Positions 61,297 through 64,000 of a stretch of DNA of 64,000 nt are shown one piece after another; positions within the stretch are counted from its first letter, which is position 1; each line of letters starts with the position of its first letter. A program made the translations under genes and the position numbers. The notes beneath the pieces were generated by a model. It was not told where the DNA came from. It was given only the letters and a program-made list of their open reading frames with translations, and made no database searches. This DNA is from Allium sativum (Eukaryota; Streptophyta; Magnoliopsida; Asparagales; Amaryllidaceae), in contig JASFAX010000020.1 of the NCBI GenBank assembly GCA_030737875.1, positions 31,076,688 through 31,140,687 of the forward strand, written 5' to 3'.

Positions 61297-61370
61297 GACT
61301 TAGTAGCTCATTTGGTTGGAACATATGACTTGCATACAAGAGGTACAGAGTTCGATCCTCGCCAGCGCCC
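61297..61370 (+). mobile_element. tRNA-like sequence, probably a SINE head, in LTR F
   Basis: RNA polymerase III boxes are present: A box TAGCTCATTTGG (61304-61315) and B box GAGTTCGATCC (61348-61358), 33 nt apart. The middle part, CTTGCATACAAGAGG, resembles the anticodon arm of tRNA-Ala(UGC), but the acceptor strands do not pair, so it is not a working tRNA. Related LTRs lack it. The 3' end and any target duplication are unclear. Confidence 0.55.
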
Positions 61371-61742
61371 TATTTTTGTTTTAGGGGAATGGCTTAAAAT
61401 AGCCTAGTGTGAACGCAGTTCAAAAAGTGGTTTAGTGTGAAAATGGGTAATTGGGAAGATAGAGAAAAAAATGAATATATATATAATATATATATACATA
61501 TACGCATATATATATATATATATGACGTGTACGCATCATGTAGCGTACGTTGCGCATTTTTGGTTGTCAAGGATGGTTTTTTTTTTTGGCCTTCTCCAAT
61601 TTTTAGTTATGACAAATTAAAGGTAAGAAAATATTTATTCATATATAAATAAATATTTATATACTGGTAATTAATACGGTAAAGGGGAAAATGTATCTAT
61701 TAAATACGTATTTACGTTTGAATTGGTGAACATTTAATACGC

Positions 61743-61804
61743 TGAGTCATTTCTGACTCATCGCTGAGTCAATGCTGAGTCATTTCTGACTCATGGCTGA
61801 GTCA
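61743..61804 (+). promoter_or_regulatory. Six TGASTCA sites at exact 11-bp spacing (LTR F)
   Basis: TGAGTCA, TGACTCA, TGAGTCA, TGAGTCA, TGACTCA and TGAGTCA begin at 61743, 61754, 61765, 61776, 61787 and 61798. All five steps are 11 bp. The 4-bp spacers vary. The array ends 80 bp before the TATA start. TGASTCA is the GCN4/AP-1-type bZIP palindrome. Confidence 0.92.
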
Positions 61805-63882
61805 ATAGGATAACTCTATCCTGACTGAACGGTTGTGGTCATTTCTAGGATTAATCAAACGGCCTAAATTAATCCTAAAATTCTATATATACAACTCAAA
61901 CCTAACCTAAACTCACACAAATAATAGAATACAATAGCCGTCATGCTACTGGAGAGAAACTAAGAATGGCCATCAATTAGAAAGCCTAGAGACAAGCCAA
62001 CAAGCCTAAGAGACGAATCAAATTAAAAGAAGATCAAATCTTAAAGCAACAACAACTAAATCAAATCAACGCCTACAACAAAGGATAGCATCTCAGATTT
62101 CTGAATTAAAGATTCGCCATACGCTGTAAGTAGAGTGCTATTCCGATATGAATTAAATAATTGTGTTGATTTGTGTAATGTAAGAAATGGAATTGTGGCG
62201 ATAATAATCTATATTTGTATGTTGCTTTGATGCAAAACGATTTGGGAATATTATGGTATACGATTGGATATTTGCAAATACGCGATTTGCGTTGGAAACG
62301 AAATGGAATTGTGGCGATAGTGACTTATATTTGTATGTTATTTTGATTCTAACGATTTGGCAATGCTATGGTTTGATTCATACAAGTATATGGTTTATGT
62401 TGACAACCACATGTGTGGAATTTTGATTGGGACTCATGCAAACATATGATTCGTATTGAAAACTACATGTTTGTGGTAGTTATTTACAACACCCATTTGA
62501 TAATTGCAAGCATATGATTCATGTTGAAAGTAACAACTATATGTTGTAATAATTTATTTAATATTCATGCAAGTATATGATTCATGTCAACAACTATATG
62601 TTGTAATAATTTATTTAAGATTCATGCAAGTATATGATTCATGTAAACAACTATATGTTATGATATTTTAATTGGGATTCATGCAAGTCTATGATCTATT
62701 GTTTTGACAACATGATGTAAAATTCTATGGTCATCTTTAGTGTAATTTGATTCACCTAAGTATTATGATTCATATGAAGTTATGTTGGAATTGGCATCAT
62801 AGTTTAAGTATAAAAATCATATTTTTGTGATAGTGACAAAAGCAGGCATCTTTGTAAATTTGTATTAATTTTATGAACATGACTAAACTATGTTCGTTAT
62901 TATGCCCAATTGAAAAACATGTTTTTAGGCTCATGTTGTTATCATAAGTTACATTAGAATTACATTAGAATTACATTCCTCTTGCAAGTTTACGTAGATA
63001 AAATAAAAACCATGATGTAAGTTTAGATATGTTTATGCTATAATTCTATGAATAGAATGAAAACCATGATTCATATAAGAATTAAGTTGGGATAATTTTA
63101 GTTGAACCATACTTTTGTATTAGTGACAAAAGTAAGCACCTTTTTGTTAACATGTAGTGATTTTATGAACACGATTAGTTTATGCCTAAATAAAAATATA
63201 GGCTTATATTTTTAGTCAAGACCTGTGCCAATAATAATGATATCTAATTTAGTTAGATTCTTAATTTGAAGTTTACATGGTTAGTTGAACCTATGATTCA
63301 TGTATTAATTATGCCATGATTATATGAATAGGACGATGCATGTTTAAGTACTGCTTATGCCATAATAATATGAATAAAATAATTCATGTTTAAGTATTGT
63401 CTATGCATTAACCATATGAATAGAATGATTTATGTTTAAGTATTGTTTATGCTATGATTATATGGATAAAATGATTCATGTTATGCCATGATTGTATGAT
63501 GTTACAATTGCAAGTTCACATGTGCCTATTTTATGTTAATTGAATCGTTCGTTGCAAGTTCATGCGTTCACACTCCCTTTTTTCATGTTATCTTATAAAC
63601 ACCATGTTATAAGCCTCCCCTTTTCATTTGGCTAAATTGGGTTTAAGTATTAAACCCAATACACCTTACGTTGGAGCGAACATATAATACGGGGGTAATG
63701 ACGTTTGGGCTAAAATATAGAACATATGTGTTGGCATGTTTAACGCATGCCAACAACCTTGAAAGAACAATTAAGTGGCATAAATGAAATTTAACCAATA
63801 AAGACGAATTTGAATAATGGGCCGCAAATATTTACATATAAAAAGAAAAGAGACAAAATATGTAAATGTAGAAAAATACGAT

Positions 63883-63986
63883 GTGTTTAACCCGAGGTTG
63901 GATTGAGTTGTGATGTAAAACTGCCCGGAACCGCCCGGCTGTCCAGTAGTCACAACAATACCTATCCAATGTGGGTGGTTAAACAC
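63883..63986 (+). other. Multi-stem hairpin of LTR F
   Basis: Outer GTGTTTAACC/GGTTAAACAC (10 perfect pairs), middle TTGGAT/ATCCAA, inner GTTGTGA/TCACAAC, apex CTGCCCGGAACCGCCCGGC. A second hairpin is expected just beyond the window. Confidence 0.88.
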
Positions 63987-64000
63987 GGAGCCCAGTAAGG

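Larger units (their letters stand above)
61041..64000 (+). repeat. LTR F (5' part; runs past the window)
   Basis: It starts TGTAACACCC within LTR E. It shares the GGGAAACGGGTTACGCCATT segment with the other LTRs and resembles LTR A in its U3. Order: tRNA-like insert (61297-61370), (TA)n tract (61474-61523), TGASTCA array, TATA box (61884-61891), mini-uORFs MLLERN (61943-61963) and MAIN (61966-61980), donor GCT|GTAAGT (62126), ATGCAAGTATATGATTCATG repeats (62,380-62,700) and one hairpin at the window end. No gene is visible in it. Confidence 0.87.

Noticed and set aside
61297..61370. Functional tRNA-Ala gene
   Set aside because: Acceptor and D-stem positions do not pair and there is no clear terminator, so only a tRNA-derived sequence is supported.

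Overview
The window is repeat-dense intergenic DNA from a flowering-plant nuclear genome, and I see no host protein-coding gene in it. It consists of LTR retrotransposons inserted into one another, plus a small piece of organelle DNA. The plant assignment rests on plant-type Ty3/gypsy and SIRE-like Ty1/copia proteins, initiator-tRNA-Met primer sites and a plastid/mitochondrial insert. I cannot name the species.

Layout, left to right. (1) 1-5704 is a relic of a gypsy-like family here called D. 5705-5970 is a minus-strand gypsy pol tail. (2) 5971-29654 is a gypsy element, A, probably a Tekay/Del-type chromovirus. Its 5' LTR is split by a nested non-autonomous element (7307-24765) with THREE ~4.5 kb LTRs and two 1.98 kb internal regions, flanked by the 5-bp duplication CACAT. 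Gag, protease, RT/RNase H and the start of integrase of A follow at 26681-29654, all broken. (3) 29655-32157 is a truncated minus-strand LTR of family B. (4) 32158-42514 is a 5'-truncated SIRE-like copia element with two accessory reading frames after pol. It is interrupted by a minus-strand solo LTR of family B (36152-39610, duplication TTCAG), which itself holds a ~0.94 kb mosaic of mitochondrial atp1 and plastid rps2 and petD pieces. (5) 42515-43190 is a gypsy integrase fragment and 43237-43753 a MULE-like MITE. (6) 44607-57389 is a structurally complete family-D element (LTRs of 778 and 772 bp), interrupted by solo LTR C (45976-49598, duplication GGCTC). (7) 57390-59135 is AT-rich with no gene. 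(8) LTR E (59136-) is interrupted by LTR F (61041-), which runs off the window.

The main result is a shared architecture in the long TGTAACA...TGTTACA LTRs (A, the three-LTR element, C, E, F; B in part). In order they carry: a helically phased array of palindromic sites in U3 (six TGASTCA sites exactly 11 bp apart in F and four decayed ones in A; GTCGAC sites 12 bp apart in C and the three-LTR element, with 12-, 20- and 21-bp spacing in E); a TATA box; mini-uORFs of 3-11 codons; a consensus 5' splice site; ATGCAAGTTT-type repeats; a pair of ~100-nt multi-stem hairpins whose stems differ between copies but stay complementary; GGTTAAGT...ACTTAACC units; and, where the 3' part is visible (A, the three-LTR element, C), a pyrimidine-tract 3' splice site before the LTR end. 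The covarying hairpins inside a putative LTR-borne leader intron, together with the phased arrays, are the best candidates for an undescribed system. All of this was read by eye; alignment, covariation and RNA data have not been run.
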